Positions 1-7,126 of a stretch of 7,766 nt of DNA are shown here, piece after piece; position 1 is the stretch's first letter; each line of letters begins with the position of its first letter. Under the pieces are notes generated by a model. The model saw only the letters and a list, made by a program, of their open reading frames with translations, was not told the DNA's origin and did not search any database. Source of the DNA: Actinomycetota bacterium (lineage in GTDB: Bacteria; Actinomycetota; Actinomycetes; S36-B12; UBA5976); NCBI GenBank assembly GCA_017853815.1, contig JAFMIT010000079.1:1-7766 (forward strand), in the 5' to 3' direction. Both the position numbers and the translations under genes were made by a program.

Positions 1-1065
1 GTGTGGGGCAGTTTGGGCGAATCGGCTGTCGATGGCGCCAAAGTCGTTGCGCTCGTCAACCCAGAATGGTGGACCAAAAAGGGCAGCCTGCAGCTGCGCG
101 CTTATGCGCTGCGAGCTGTTGGCGTTGGGGACCTCCTTGCGCGCATCGAACAACTACGCAAAGTTCTCGAAATCGAAGGTCTCTTCCGCAGCGATCGCAA
201 ACGTCCACTGCCGTTCTTGCCGCGCAAAGTCGGACTCATCACTGGTCGCGATACTGATGCGCTTAAAGACGTCGTCGTCAACGCTCGCCGTCGTTGGCCA
301 GCCACCCAGTTCGTCATTCGTGAGATTCCGCTGCAACAGGCGGGAACACCCACAGCCGCCGCGAATGCGTTGAAAGAACTTCAAGAGATTGAAGACGTTG
401 ATGTCATTGTGATTGCTCGCGGCGGCGGTTCATTCGAAGACTTGTTGCCCTGGAGCGACGAAGGGCTCATGCGCGCTGTCGCCGCGGCATATAAACCAGT
501 GGTGTCGGCGATTGGCCACGAGAACGACCACCCGATTCTTGACGATGTGGCAGACGTTCGCGCCAGCACGCCGACAGATGCCGCGCGCAAGATCGTTCCT
601 GACCTCGAGGACGAAACCGCGCAGGTCGACTACTTGCAGGGCCAGTTGCGGGAACATCGACGGCGGTGGCTCGAGAATCAATCTCGACATGTCCAGCTGT
701 CAGCGTCTGCACTGCGCGCTCGTTCACCGAAGTCGATTGTGGCTTTGCGCACTCAGGAAGTGATCGCTATTCGACAGCAACTCACCAACAAACTGTCGAT
801 GAAGTTGCAGCGTGAGGACGCCCGGATCGCGCAGCTGTCACATCGCTTGAATGCACTCTCACCTTTTGCTGTTTTAGCTCGCGGCTATGCCGTGGTCACG
901 CTCCCAGATGGCTCGGTGGTTCGCGATCAGGCAAGCGTGGCTCCAGGTAGTCCTGTGAACATCCGAGTCCATGAAGGTGACTTCATCGCAACTCGCGAAA
1001 CCACGTCTAATCCCAGTTCCAGTCCAAAGACTTCGAAGAAATCTAACTCCAAGGAGAAATCGTGA
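1..1065 (+). CDS. xseA: Exodeoxyribonuclease VII large subunit, 5'-truncated by window edge
   Basis: This is the catalytic subunit of exonuclease VII, which with XseB degrades single-stranded DNA from both ends into oligonucleotides during repair. 354 codons are visible, against roughly 400-450 for the family. The N-terminal OB-fold is mostly missing, so the gene starts upstream and the GTG at base 1 is probably an internal Val codon. In the visible part, EGLF is at 59-62 and GLITGRDTDALKDV at 78-91. The family signature RGGGSFEDLLPWSDE is at 140-154, and GHENDHPILDDVADVRASTP at 172-191. A charged, probably coiled-coil stretch covers about 200-285, followed by the conserved C-terminal segment LSPFAVLARGYAVV near 289-302. 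The last 20 or so residues are a Ser/Lys-rich tail with no recognisable fold. The stop overlaps the xseB start, which indicates an operon and coupled translation. Identification is firm; only the 5' end is unknown. Confidence 0.96.
   Translation: MWGSLGESAVDGAKVVALVNPEWWTKKGSLQLRAYALRAVGVGDLLARIEQLRKVLEIEGLFRSDRKRPLPFLPRKVGLITGRDTDALKDVVVNARRRWPATQFVIREIPLQQAGTPTAAANALKELQEIEDVDVIVIARGGGSFEDLLPWSDEGLMRAVAAAYKPVVSAIGHENDHPILDDVADVRASTPTDAARKIVPDLEDETAQVDYLQGQLREHRRRWLENQSRHVQLSASALRARSPKSIVALRTQEVIAIRQQLTNKLSMKLQREDARIAQLSHRLNALSPFAVLARGYAVVTLPDGSVVRDQASVAPGSPVNIRVHEGDFIATRETTSNPSSSPKTSKKSNSKEKS
1051..1056 (+). promoter_or_regulatory. Ribosome binding site for xseB
   Basis: AAGGAG lies inside the end of xseA, 5 bases before the GTG at 1062. 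It fixes the GTG as the xseB start and, with the 4-base GTGA overlap, supports translational coupling of the two subunits. Confidence 0.8.
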
Positions 1066-1295
1066 GTGATCTCAAAAAACTGCTGAGCCTGACTCCAGAA
1101 CAAGTCAGCGAGTTGTCATACGAAGACGCGCGCGATTTGCTCAACACTGTGGTCGAAGCTCTCGACGACTCAAGCCTTCCGCTGAGTGACCTGATGTCAC
1201 TGTGGAGCATTGGTGAAAAAATCACCGCGGTGTGCGAAGCGCACCTCGCCGCGGCAGCTGAGAAACTCAACGACGGATTGCCGTCAGGCGATTAA
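1062..1295 (+). CDS. xseB: Exodeoxyribonuclease VII small subunit
   Basis: This 77-residue protein has the length and helical pattern of XseB, the small subunit that binds several-fold to XseA along its coiled coil and is needed for exonuclease VII activity. The family pattern is visible: LSYEDARDLLNTVVEALDD at about 18-36, then a second helix LPLSDLMSLWSIGEKITAVC at 39-58, ending in AHLAAAAEKLND. This matches the usual 'sLe.lv..le.g..plee.l.l.e.G..l...c...L..ae.k'. It starts at GTG 1062, overlapping the xseA stop by 4 bases and preceded by a good Shine-Dalgarno sequence. It is surely cotranscribed with xseA. The gene faces the convergent DUF4245 gene 38 bases downstream. Confidence 0.94.
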   Translation: MSDLKKLLSLTPEQVSELSYEDARDLLNTVVEALDDSSLPLSDLMSLWSIGEKITAVCEAHLAAAAEKLNDGLPSGD

Positions 1296-1307
1296 CTCGT
1301 CAGTCGC

Positions 1308-1328
1308 GGCCGCATCGAGGATGCAGCC
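1308..1328. terminator. Possible hairpin between convergent genes
   Basis: The sequence GGC-c-GCATC-gag-GATGC-a-GCC can fold into a 5-bp plus 3-bp stem separated by one C-A mismatch, with a 3-base loop. It lies in the 38-base gap where xseB and the DUF4245 gene converge, so it could serve either direction. Neither strand has a T-run after the stem, so a classic intrinsic terminator is not shown and the structure may be chance. Confidence 0.3.
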
Positions 1329-1333
1329 ACCGC

Positions 1334-1903
1334 CTAAAAAGTAGCGACGGCCTTGTCGAGTGCGACCAATGCTTTGGTGGCATCCATGCGCTCGTCGGCT
1401 CGCACCAGCACCAGGTAGTCCGTGCCCTCGTAGACGAACACCACTGCGTTAGTGGCGGGGTAAACCGACCATGAGGTTGATTCAAGGCGAACCGGATTCG
1501 ACTCTTTCGGGCCATTGGTGTTGGCCTTGATGAAAGCTTCCCTCAACGCCGTATCCGTCTGCTCCACCGCTAAGTAGTTGTCGGTGTCCGTGACATAGCC
1601 GATATGCCATACATGCTTCGTGTTGTCGTTCGGCGCTTTCTCAAGCCGAGCGCTGGTGGCATTCCACCCCGAAGGCAGCGACATCAACAGCAGCGGAAAT
1701 TCCGCCCGCGATTGCGCGGCTTTGGCCGCCGAAAACGCATCGACCGGCTTGATGCCATTGCTATCTGGCAAAGGCCGCCAGGTGATGAGCAGAATGAAAC
1801 CGACGAAGACCGCCAAAACGCCCATTGACCGGAGCATGTCCAAAGCCGTCTCTCGGCCCCGTTTGCGCTCAATTGGAATGGTGGTGGGCTGCTCTTCGCT
1901 CAT
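1334..1903 (-). CDS. DUF4245 membrane-anchored protein
   Basis: The product is a 189-residue protein of unknown function that matches the actinobacterial DUF4245 family. A charged cytoplasmic N-terminus carries RKRGRETALDMLRSMG (about 13-28), where the DM.RS motif is typical. One membrane helix follows at about 28-42 (VLAVFVGFILLITW). The rest is an extracytoplasmic domain that includes PVDAFSAAKAAQ, then FPLL..LPSGWNATSAR, the family's 'P.LP.gW.ptSaR' element. The domain ends with a VFVYEGTDYLVLVRAD strand. I chose the ATG at 1903-1901; an in-frame TTG at 1912 would add three residues, and neither has a clear ribosome site. In many actinobacteria this family sits between xseAB and glpX/fumarase, and here it lies between xseB and fumarase without glpX. 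Its biochemical role is not known. Confidence 0.85.
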   Translation of the reverse strand: MSEEQPTTIPIERKRGRETALDMLRSMGVLAVFVGFILLITWRPLPDSNGIKPVDAFSAAKAAQSRAEFPLLLMSLPSGWNATSARLEKAPNDNTKHVWHIGYVTDTDNYLAVEQTDTALREAFIKANTNGPKESNPVRLESTSWSVYPATNAVVFVYEGTDYLVLVRADERMDATKALVALDKAVATF

Positions 1904-1970
1904 AAAGGACAAGTGTGCAGGATGTCGCGCATCACAGCCACATCACCTCAGCCACATTGCCAAGTCGGCG

Positions 1971-1976
1971 TAGCCT
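1971..1976 (+). promoter_or_regulatory. Putative -10 element of a leaderless fumarase transcript
   Basis: TAGCCT fits the TANNNT -10 pattern and ends 6 bases before the fumarase ATG at 1983, the spacing expected if transcription begins at or next to the A of the start codon. No Shine-Dalgarno sequence precedes that ATG. I see no convincing -35 at 17 bases. Confidence 0.4.
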
Positions 1977-1982
1977 TATGCC

Positions 1983-3635
1983 ATGACGGATTTCCAGTAT
2001 TCGGACCTGCTCCCCACGACCGACCTCGGATTGCCTTATCGACTGGTAACCACCGAAGGCGTCGAAGTCATCGAAGCGGCCGGACGCGAATTCCTCAAAG
2101 TGGATCCCGCCGCAATCCAAATGATCACTGAAATCGCCATCCGCGATATTCAGCATTTACTTCGACCGGGCCACCTAGCCCAGCTGCGCAAGATTCTTGA
2201 TGACCCAGAAGCGTCGGGCAACGACAAATTCGTCGCACTCGATCTCTTGAAGAACGCGAACATTTCGGCCGGTGGAGTTCTCCCGATGTGCCAAGACACT
2301 GGCACCGCCATCATCAGCGGCAAGCGTGGTCCGCATGTCCTCACCGATGCCCGTGACGAGGAATGGATTGCTCGCGGCGTATTCAATGCGTACCAAAATC
2401 TCAATCTCCGCTACTCGCAGGTGGCGCCACTCACCATGTGGGAAGAGAAGAACACTGGATCGAACTTGCCAGCTCAAATTGATATTGCTCTCGACACCAA
2501 ACCTGGTCACGAGATGGAGTACGAACTTTTTTACATGGCAAAAGGCGGCGGAAGCGCGAACAAGTCGTATCTGTTCCAAGAGACCAAAGCGCTGCTCAAC
2601 CCGACGTCACTGCGCAACTTTCTCGACGAAAAACTTCGCCTGATCGGCACGAGTGCCTGCCCGCCGTATCACCTCGCCATCGTCATCGGCGGTACGAGTG
2701 CAGAACACACGTTGAAGACCGCCAAATATGCATCTGCTCGAGCGCTCGACACTCTCCCTACCTCAGGCAGTGAGTTGGCCTGGGGCTTTCGAGATCTCGA
2801 GATGGAAGCTGAGATTCTCAAGCAGACCCAAGAATTCGGCATCGGCGCGCAATTCGGCGGCAAATACTTCTGCCACGACGTGCGCGTTATTCGCTTGCCT
2901 CGTCATGGCGCTTCCTGCCCGGTGGCCATCGCGGTTTCGTGCAGTGCCGATCGCCAGGCATTCGCGAAAATCACTCGCGACGGAATCTTTATGGAAGATC
3001 TCGAGCATGATCCTGCTCATTTCCTTCCTGAAATTCACGACGAAACACTCTCAGGCGACGTCGTCGCGATCGATCTCAATCAGCCCATGAGTGATGTGCA
3101 GGCACAACTCTCGAAGCTGCCCGTCAAAACTCGCGTCTCTCTGACTGGCTCCATGATCGTTGCGCGCGATTCTGCACACGCTCGCATTCTTGAGATGCTC
3201 GAACGCGGCGAAGAAATGCCGCAGTACATGCGCGATCACGCCGTGTATTACGCCGGCCCTGCTAAGACTCCTGAAGGCTATGCCTCTGGATCATTCGGTC
3301 CAACGACTGCCGGTCGCATGGACGCCTACGTCGAGCGCTTCCAGAAGGCGGGCGGTTCGATGGTGATGCTGGCCAAAGGCAATCGCAGTGCAGCGGTGAC
3401 GAACGCGTGCAAAGAAAACGGAGGTTTCTACCTCGGTTCTATCGGCGGCCCTGCTGCTCGGTTGGCCCAAGACAACATCACTAAAGTCGAAGTGCTCGAC
3501 TTCGCAGATCTCGGCATGGAAGCAGTCTGGAAAATCGAGGTCAAAGACTTCCCCGCATTCGTGGTTGTCGACGACAAGGGCAATGACTTTTTCGCTGAGA
3601 CGATGCGCCCGATTTCTATCCGCCGCCCAAGCTGA
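1983..3635 (+). CDS. fum: Fumarate hydratase, class I (iron-sulfur)
   Basis: This TCA-cycle enzyme reversibly hydrates fumarate to L-malate in the cytoplasm using an oxygen-sensitive [4Fe-4S] cluster. Its 550 residues match FumA/FumB of E. coli (about 548). The N-terminal hydro-lyase domain holds PMCQDTGTAI (Cys103), GTSACPPYHLAIVIGGTS (Cys226) and VSCSADRQ (Cys320). These line up with the three cluster-binding cysteines of FumA (105, 224, 318). FGGKYFCHDVRVIRLPRHGA at 291-310 is also characteristic. The C-terminal beta domain (about 370-545) has LTGSMIVARDSAHARILE, YYAGPAKTPEGYASGSFGPT and the TTAGRMD substrate-site motif. The start is the ATG at 1983, probably leaderless. It is divergent from DUF4245 and convergent with pcrA. 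The gene is intact with no missing ligand; the symbol fumA/fumB could also be used. Confidence 0.96.
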   Translation: MTDFQYSDLLPTTDLGLPYRLVTTEGVEVIEAAGREFLKVDPAAIQMITEIAIRDIQHLLRPGHLAQLRKILDDPEASGNDKFVALDLLKNANISAGGVLPMCQDTGTAIISGKRGPHVLTDARDEEWIARGVFNAYQNLNLRYSQVAPLTMWEEKNTGSNLPAQIDIALDTKPGHEMEYELFYMAKGGGSANKSYLFQETKALLNPTSLRNFLDEKLRLIGTSACPPYHLAIVIGGTSAEHTLKTAKYASARALDTLPTSGSELAWGFRDLEMEAEILKQTQEFGIGAQFGGKYFCHDVRVIRLPRHGASCPVAIAVSCSADRQAFAKITRDGIFMEDLEHDPAHFLPEIHDETLSGDVVAIDLNQPMSDVQAQLSKLPVKTRVSLTGSMIVARDSAHARILEMLERGEEMPQYMRDHAVYYAGPAKTPEGYASGSFGPTTAGRMDAYVERFQKAGGSMVMLAKGNRSAAVTNACKENGGFYLGSIGGPAARLAQDNITKVEVLDFADLGMEAVWKIEVKDFPAFVVVDDKGNDFFAETMRPISIRRPS

Positions 3636-3663
3636 AGCCAAAGCCAGCAATGGGCGCGAAAAA

Positions 3664-5958
3664 TCAGAGTTTGGTCACTGGGCTGTAACGCAGAAGCAGC
3701 CGTTTTTGGCCGACCGCGCCACCAAAGTCCACGGTGATCTGAGCGTTGGCGCCAGAGCCTGCAATGGCCACCACTTTGCCCATGCCGAATTTGTCATGCG
3801 TGACTCGATCGCCTGGCGTGAGATCAAATTCTGTCGCGGCTTCTTCAGGCGTTCGGCTCTTGAGTAGCTGTTCCATCGCGGGAGCGCCACCGAAACCACC
3901 ACGTGACGGTGCCGTGCGCATCAAATTGGAATCCGGTCCGCCGCGCAACCACGACAACAAGTCTTCAGGAATTTCATCGAGGAATCGTGATGGTGTGCCC
4001 GCGGATGGCGCGCCCCAGGTCATGCGGCTCATGGCTCGACTCAAGTACAAGCGCTCGCGGGCGCGAGTAATGCCGACGTACGCAAGCCGACGTTCTTCTT
4101 CAAGTTCTGCTGGGTTATGCCACGCCCTCGAATGCGGGAACGTTCCTTCTTCAAGTCCAGTGAGGAAGACAACGGGGAATTCCAACCCTTTGGCTGTATG
4201 AAGAGTCATCAACGTGATCTGCCCGGCTTCTTCTTCGGGAAGTTCATCGGCATCGGCCACCAGAGCAACTCGCTCGAGATATTCGAGTAATCCGCCCTCG
4301 AGATCTGCCTCGGCTTGTTCAATTTCAAACTCTTTGGCAACCGATTCGAGTTCAGCGAGGTTTTCGACTCGGCTTTCGTCCTGAGGGTCGTCGCTGCGCT
4401 GCAGTTCCGCAAGATAGCCAGACTGCTCGAGCACCGCCGCCAGAATGATGGATGGACCTTCCCCAGCTTCGACGAGAGTGCGAAGATTCGTAATGAGTTC
4501 GACAAAATCTGTGATGGCTTTGGCTGTGCGGGCCTGGACGCCTGAAATGCTCGACACCATAAACATGGAATCAAAAAGACTTAAACCGTTCTGCAGGGCG
4601 TAATCATCAATGGCGGTCTCGGCCTTGTCCCCGATGCCGCGACGCGGCACATTCATAATGCGACGAAGCGAAACTTCGTCGGCTGGATTGATGACCACTC
4701 GCAGATACGCGAGCGCATCTTTGATTTCCTTGCGCTCATAAAAGCGCGTCCCGCCGATGACCTTGTACGGAATGCCGGTGCGGATAAAGACTTCTTCAAT
4801 AGCGCGAGACTGCGCGTTGGTGCGATAGAAGACCGCCATATCGCCGAGTCGATATCCTGAACGCGCGCGCAAGGCCTCCGCTTCGCCGGCGATAAACGAC
4901 GCCTCGTCATGTTCGTTGTCACCAACGTAGACACGAATCGGTTCGCCTTCACCAGAGTCAGTCCACAGTCGCTTTTCGCGACGTGACTGATTGCGCGAAA
5001 TCACCGCATTGGCCGCGCTGAGAATTGTCTGAGTCGAGCGATAGTTCTGCTCCAGCATGATGGTGGTGGCGCTGGGAAAATCGCGTTCAAACTCGTCGAT
5101 GTTGCGGATTGTCGCGCCACGAAACGCGTAAATCGATTGGTCGGCGTCACCCACCACACAGAGCTGGCCAAGGGGACCATCAGATCCCAAGCCAATCAAC
5201 TCGCGGATAAGTTCGTATTGAGCGACGTTTGTGTCCTGGTATTCATCGACCATGATGTGACGGAAGTTGCCACGGTATCGCGCAGCCACATCCGGATGCT
5301 CGCGAAGAAGTTTCACCATGTTGGCAATCAGGTCGTCGAAATCCATCGCGTTGGCCGTCCGAAGTCGTCGCTGATATTCGACGTACACCTCGCCCTGGAT
5401 GCGCTCGGCATAATTGCTTGAACGCTTCGAAAACTCTTCGGGAGTCAGCAATTCATTCTTCGCATTGGAAATAGCGGTCAAAACAGTGCGCGGCTTATGA
5501 ACTTTTGGATCGAGATCAAGACTTTCGATGACTCGCTTGACGAGCGAAAGCGAATCCGACTGGTCGTAAATCGCGAACGATTTCGTGTAGCCAAGCAAAT
5601 CTGCGTCACGCCTCAAAAAGCGCGCGCATGCACTGTGAAAAGTCGAAACCACCATCGCGCGAGCCGCGGGGCCAACCAACTCTTCGACTCGATGTCGCAT
5701 TTCAGCCGCTGCTTTGTTGGTGAAAGTGATCGCGAGAATTTGGTTGGCATACGCCTGTCGGCTCGCAAGCAGGTATGCAATTCGGCGCGTGAGCACCCTG
5801 GTCTTGCCCGAGCCTGCCCCCGCCACAATCAACAGCGGCGTGCCTGTGTGCTGCACGGCTGCGGCCTGCTGCGGGTTGAGATCAGACAACTCCATGGCAG
5901 AGGGCTGAGAGCCACCTGCGGCGGGTTGAGCGGGATCGTCACCAAACAGCGAATTCAT
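3664..5958 (-). CDS. pcrA: ATP-dependent DNA helicase PcrA/UvrD family (SF1A, 3'-5')
   Basis: This is a superfamily 1A helicase that unwinds DNA 3' to 5' in nucleotide-excision and mismatch-type repair and removes proteins from DNA. In the 764-residue form all motifs are intact: Q motif LNPQQ 27-31, Walker A AGAGSGKT 46-53, Ia ITFTNKAA 77-84, Walker B VDEYQDTN 237-244, III GDADQSIYAFRGA 270-282, EQNYRS 303-308, GGTRFYERKEIKD 402-414, V TLHTAKGLEFP 585-595 and VI EERRLAYVGITRA 621-633. The C-terminus (from about 716, GDRVTHDKFGMGKVV) is the Tudor-like domain of PcrA/UvrD that contacts RNA polymerase. Nothing suggests RecB or Rep. The start is uncertain. ATG 5988 gives 774 residues but has no usable ribosome site. 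ATG 5958 gives MNSLFGDD, resembling actinobacterial PcrA N-termini, and has a well-placed -10. I prefer 5958. Confidence 0.94.
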   Translation of the reverse strand: MNSLFGDDPAQPAAGGSQPSAMELSDLNPQQAAAVQHTGTPLLIVAGAGSGKTRVLTRRIAYLLASRQAYANQILAITFTNKAAAEMRHRVEELVGPAARAMVVSTFHSACARFLRRDADLLGYTKSFAIYDQSDSLSLVKRVIESLDLDPKVHKPRTVLTAISNAKNELLTPEEFSKRSSNYAERIQGEVYVEYQRRLRTANAMDFDDLIANMVKLLREHPDVAARYRGNFRHIMVDEYQDTNVAQYELIRELIGLGSDGPLGQLCVVGDADQSIYAFRGATIRNIDEFERDFPSATTIMLEQNYRSTQTILSAANAVISRNQSRREKRLWTDSGEGEPIRVYVGDNEHDEASFIAGEAEALRARSGYRLGDMAVFYRTNAQSRAIEEVFIRTGIPYKVIGGTRFYERKEIKDALAYLRVVINPADEVSLRRIMNVPRRGIGDKAETAIDDYALQNGLSLFDSMFMVSSISGVQARTAKAITDFVELITNLRTLVEAGEGPSIILAAVLEQSGYLAELQRSDDPQDESRVENLAELESVAKEFEIEQAEADLEGGLLEYLERVALVADADELPEEEAGQITLMTLHTAKGLEFPVVFLTGLEEGTFPHSRAWHNPAELEEERRLAYVGITRARERLYLSRAMSRMTWGAPSAGTPSRFLDEIPEDLLSWLRGGPDSNLMRTAPSRGGFGGAPAMEQLLKSRTPEEAATEFDLTPGDRVTHDKFGMGKVVAIAGSGANAQITVDFGGAVGQKRLLLRYSPVTKL

Positions 5959-5965
5959 TGGTCGG

Positions 5966-5971
5966 AGTTTA
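5966..5971 (-). promoter_or_regulatory. Putative -10 element of pcrA (leaderless start at 5958)
   Basis: On the minus strand TAAACT lies 7 bases before the ATG at 5958. It fits TANNNT, and no Shine-Dalgarno sequence is present. If it is real, the mRNA starts at or beside this ATG, and the upstream in-frame ATG at 5988 is outside the transcript. No clear -35 is visible. Confidence 0.4.
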
Positions 5972-6009
5972 GGTGCGAGGACTGTCATCCCTATCGGCGC
6001 ACGATTGCC

Positions 6010-6015
6010 TACGAT
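6010..6015 (+). promoter_or_regulatory. Putative -10 element of the PIG-L deacetylase gene
   Basis: TACGAT fits TANNNT and would start transcription near 6022, leaving a leader of about 17 bases that contains the GAGGAG ribosome site. No convincing -35 is visible. It lies in the short region shared with the divergent pcrA promoter. Confidence 0.35.
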
Positions 6016-6027
6016 GAGCCCTCTAGT

Positions 6028-6033
6028 GAGGAG
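6028..6033 (+). promoter_or_regulatory. Ribosome binding site of the PIG-L deacetylase gene
   Basis: GAGGAG sits 5 bases before the ATG at 6039. This strong, well-spaced site settles the start and contrasts with the apparently leaderless neighbours. Confidence 0.75.
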
Positions 6034-6038
6034 CTCGC

Positions 6039-6749
6039 ATGCTTGAAGACAGCCAGGTTGAACGCATTCTCGTGGTCAACGCCCACCCAGACGACGCCGA
6101 TTTTGGCGCTGGCGGCACGATCGCACACTGGACCGCCCAAGGCATTGAGGTGTCGTACTGCCTGCTGACCAACGGCGACCAGGGCGGCTTCGACGACACT
6201 CCCCGCCACGAAATGGGTCCACTTCGCCAGCGCGAACAGCGCGCCGCGGGAGCGGAGCTCGGAGTCACGGATATCGAGTTCCTCGGACACCCAGACGGCC
6301 ATCTGGTTCCCACGATTGCGCTTCGCGGTGAAGTGGTGCGGGCGATCCGACGCGTGCGTCCTCAACGGATGCTGATTCAGTCGCCTGAGCGCAATTGGGA
6401 ACGTATCTTCGCCTCGCACCCCGACCATCTCGCTGCCGGCGAGATTGCAATCCAGGCGGTGTACCCAGACGCGCGCAATCCATTCGCTTTTCCAGAACTG
6501 CTAGAGCAGGGCTACGAACCGTGGACGGTCGAAGAAGTCTGGGTTATGGGCAATCCCAAGCGTGATCATTTTGTTGATATCACCGACACCATTGACAAAA
6601 AACTTGCCGCTTTGCGGGCGCACACCTCGCAGACGTCACACATGGATCTTGATACACGCATCACAGAATGGGGTGCGATGATCGCAAAAGACGCAGGTCT
6701 TCCTGAAGGTCGCTACGCCGAAGGTTTCATGGTCGTTGCGACCAACTGA
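6039..6749 (+). CDS. PIG-L/LmbE-family zinc-dependent N-deacetylase
   Basis: This 236-residue cytoplasmic protein (no signal peptide) belongs to the PIG-L family, whose members remove acetyl groups from GlcNAc-type amino sugars or cleave related amides. The active-site motif NAHPDDADFGAGGT is at 14-27: His16 and Asp19 should bind zinc, and Asp18 is the likely general base. The third ligand is expected in SHPDHLAAGE at 126-135, most likely His130. Other family hallmarks are LLTNGDQGG 42-50, REQRAAGAELGVTDIEFLGHPDG 65-87 and LRAHTSQ 192-198. Actinobacteria have several paralogues, including MshB (mycothiol synthesis) and Mca (mycothiol-conjugate amidase). This protein is shorter than those (around 290-300 residues) and its HPDD is followed by Ala rather than Glu. 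I would not call it MshB or Mca, and the substrate is unknown. It starts at ATG 6039 with a good ribosome site and is monocistronic by layout. Confidence 0.88.
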   Translation: MLEDSQVERILVVNAHPDDADFGAGGTIAHWTAQGIEVSYCLLTNGDQGGFDDTPRHEMGPLRQREQRAAGAELGVTDIEFLGHPDGHLVPTIALRGEVVRAIRRVRPQRMLIQSPERNWERIFASHPDHLAAGEIAIQAVYPDARNPFAFPELLEQGYEPWTVEEVWVMGNPKRDHFVDITDTIDKKLAALRAHTSQTSHMDLDTRITEWGAMIAKDAGLPEGRYAEGFMVVATN

Positions 6750-6769
6750 GCATTCTTAACTGAATACTC

Positions 6770-7120
6770 TTACCAAAGTACGGCGATGGCAATGTTGGTA
6801 ATCGACAGCAGGCCAATCACGAAAAACGTGCCCTTTTCGATGGACTCTTTCTTGCGGTTTTGCATCAGCAAAACGACAATCGCAGTGAGTACAAGACTCT
6901 TGACGCCAAACTTCATGTGATCTGGCTGCTCGTCTTCGACTGCGCCTGAGCTCAACAAACCAACCATGACAATGCCAGTCGCGAGCATCGTCCACGCACC
7001 GTCAAGCATGGAGCGAGTCACAGATTTGATGGGCGCTGACATCTGTGCCATGAAGCCACCGAGAAGGGCGGCAAGGCCGATGAAGTGCAGAATGAGCGTG
7101 AGCTTGAGAGCGATTTCCAT
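6770..7120 (-). CDS. Small membrane protein with four predicted helices, function unknown
   Basis: The product is a 116-residue hydrophobic protein with four likely membrane segments at about 6-27, 42-60, 71-87 and 97-116. A charged loop VEDEQPDHMK lies at 61-70, and a basic loop NRKKESIEK at 88-96. By the positive-inside rule the basic loop, between helices 3 and 4, is cytoplasmic, which puts the acidic loop on the same side as helix 2-3 geometry allows, probably outside. The first helix carries LHFIGLAALLGGFMAQ with one His. This resembles uncharacterised small actinobacterial integral membrane proteins, but I cannot assign a named family. The start is the ATG at 7120, which has no near Shine-Dalgarno sequence but a TANNNT 6 bases upstream. 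The gene converges with the deacetylase 20 bases away and diverges from the collagen-like gene. Confidence 0.72.
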   Translation of the reverse strand: MEIALKLTLILHFIGLAALLGGFMAQMSAPIKSVTRSMLDGAWTMLATGIVMVGLLSSGAVEDEQPDHMKFGVKSLVLTAIVVLLMQNRKKESIEKGTFFVIGLLSITNIAIAVLW

Positions 7121-7126
7121 AGCCGC

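Noticed and set aside
1..3. GTG at the first base as the true start of xseA
   Set aside because: Family members have about 60-70 more N-terminal residues (the OB-fold), and no upstream sequence is available to show a ribosome site; an artefact of the window edge is more likely.
1957..1962. TTGCCA as a -35 element for fumarase
   Set aside because: It is only 8 bases from the TAGCCT hexamer, far short of the usual 16-18 base spacing.
1620..1973. A 117-codon plus-strand frame opposite the DUF4245 gene
   Set aside because: The minus-strand frame has the membrane helix and DUF4245 motifs; the plus-strand translation is low in recognisable features.
3636..3663. Possible terminator between fumarase and pcrA
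   Set aside because: The 28-base gap has no stable inverted repeat. Pairing AGCCAG with CTGGGCT further right needs a bulge and reaches into pcrA.
5497..6168. A 223-codon open frame on the plus strand opposite pcrA, extending into the deacetylase gene
   Set aside because: It is antisense to a helicase with every motif intact, its translation has no recognisable domain and is rich in Arg/Cys/Ser, and it overlaps the well-started deacetylase gene in another frame.
6009..6428. A 139-codon minus-strand frame opposite the deacetylase gene
   Set aside because: It shadows the conserved HPDD region of a clear family member and has no recognisable motif of its own.
6750..6769. ATTC-ttaact-GAAT inverted repeat between the deacetylase and membrane protein genes as a terminator
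   Set aside because: The stem has only 4 weak base pairs and no T-run, too little to call.
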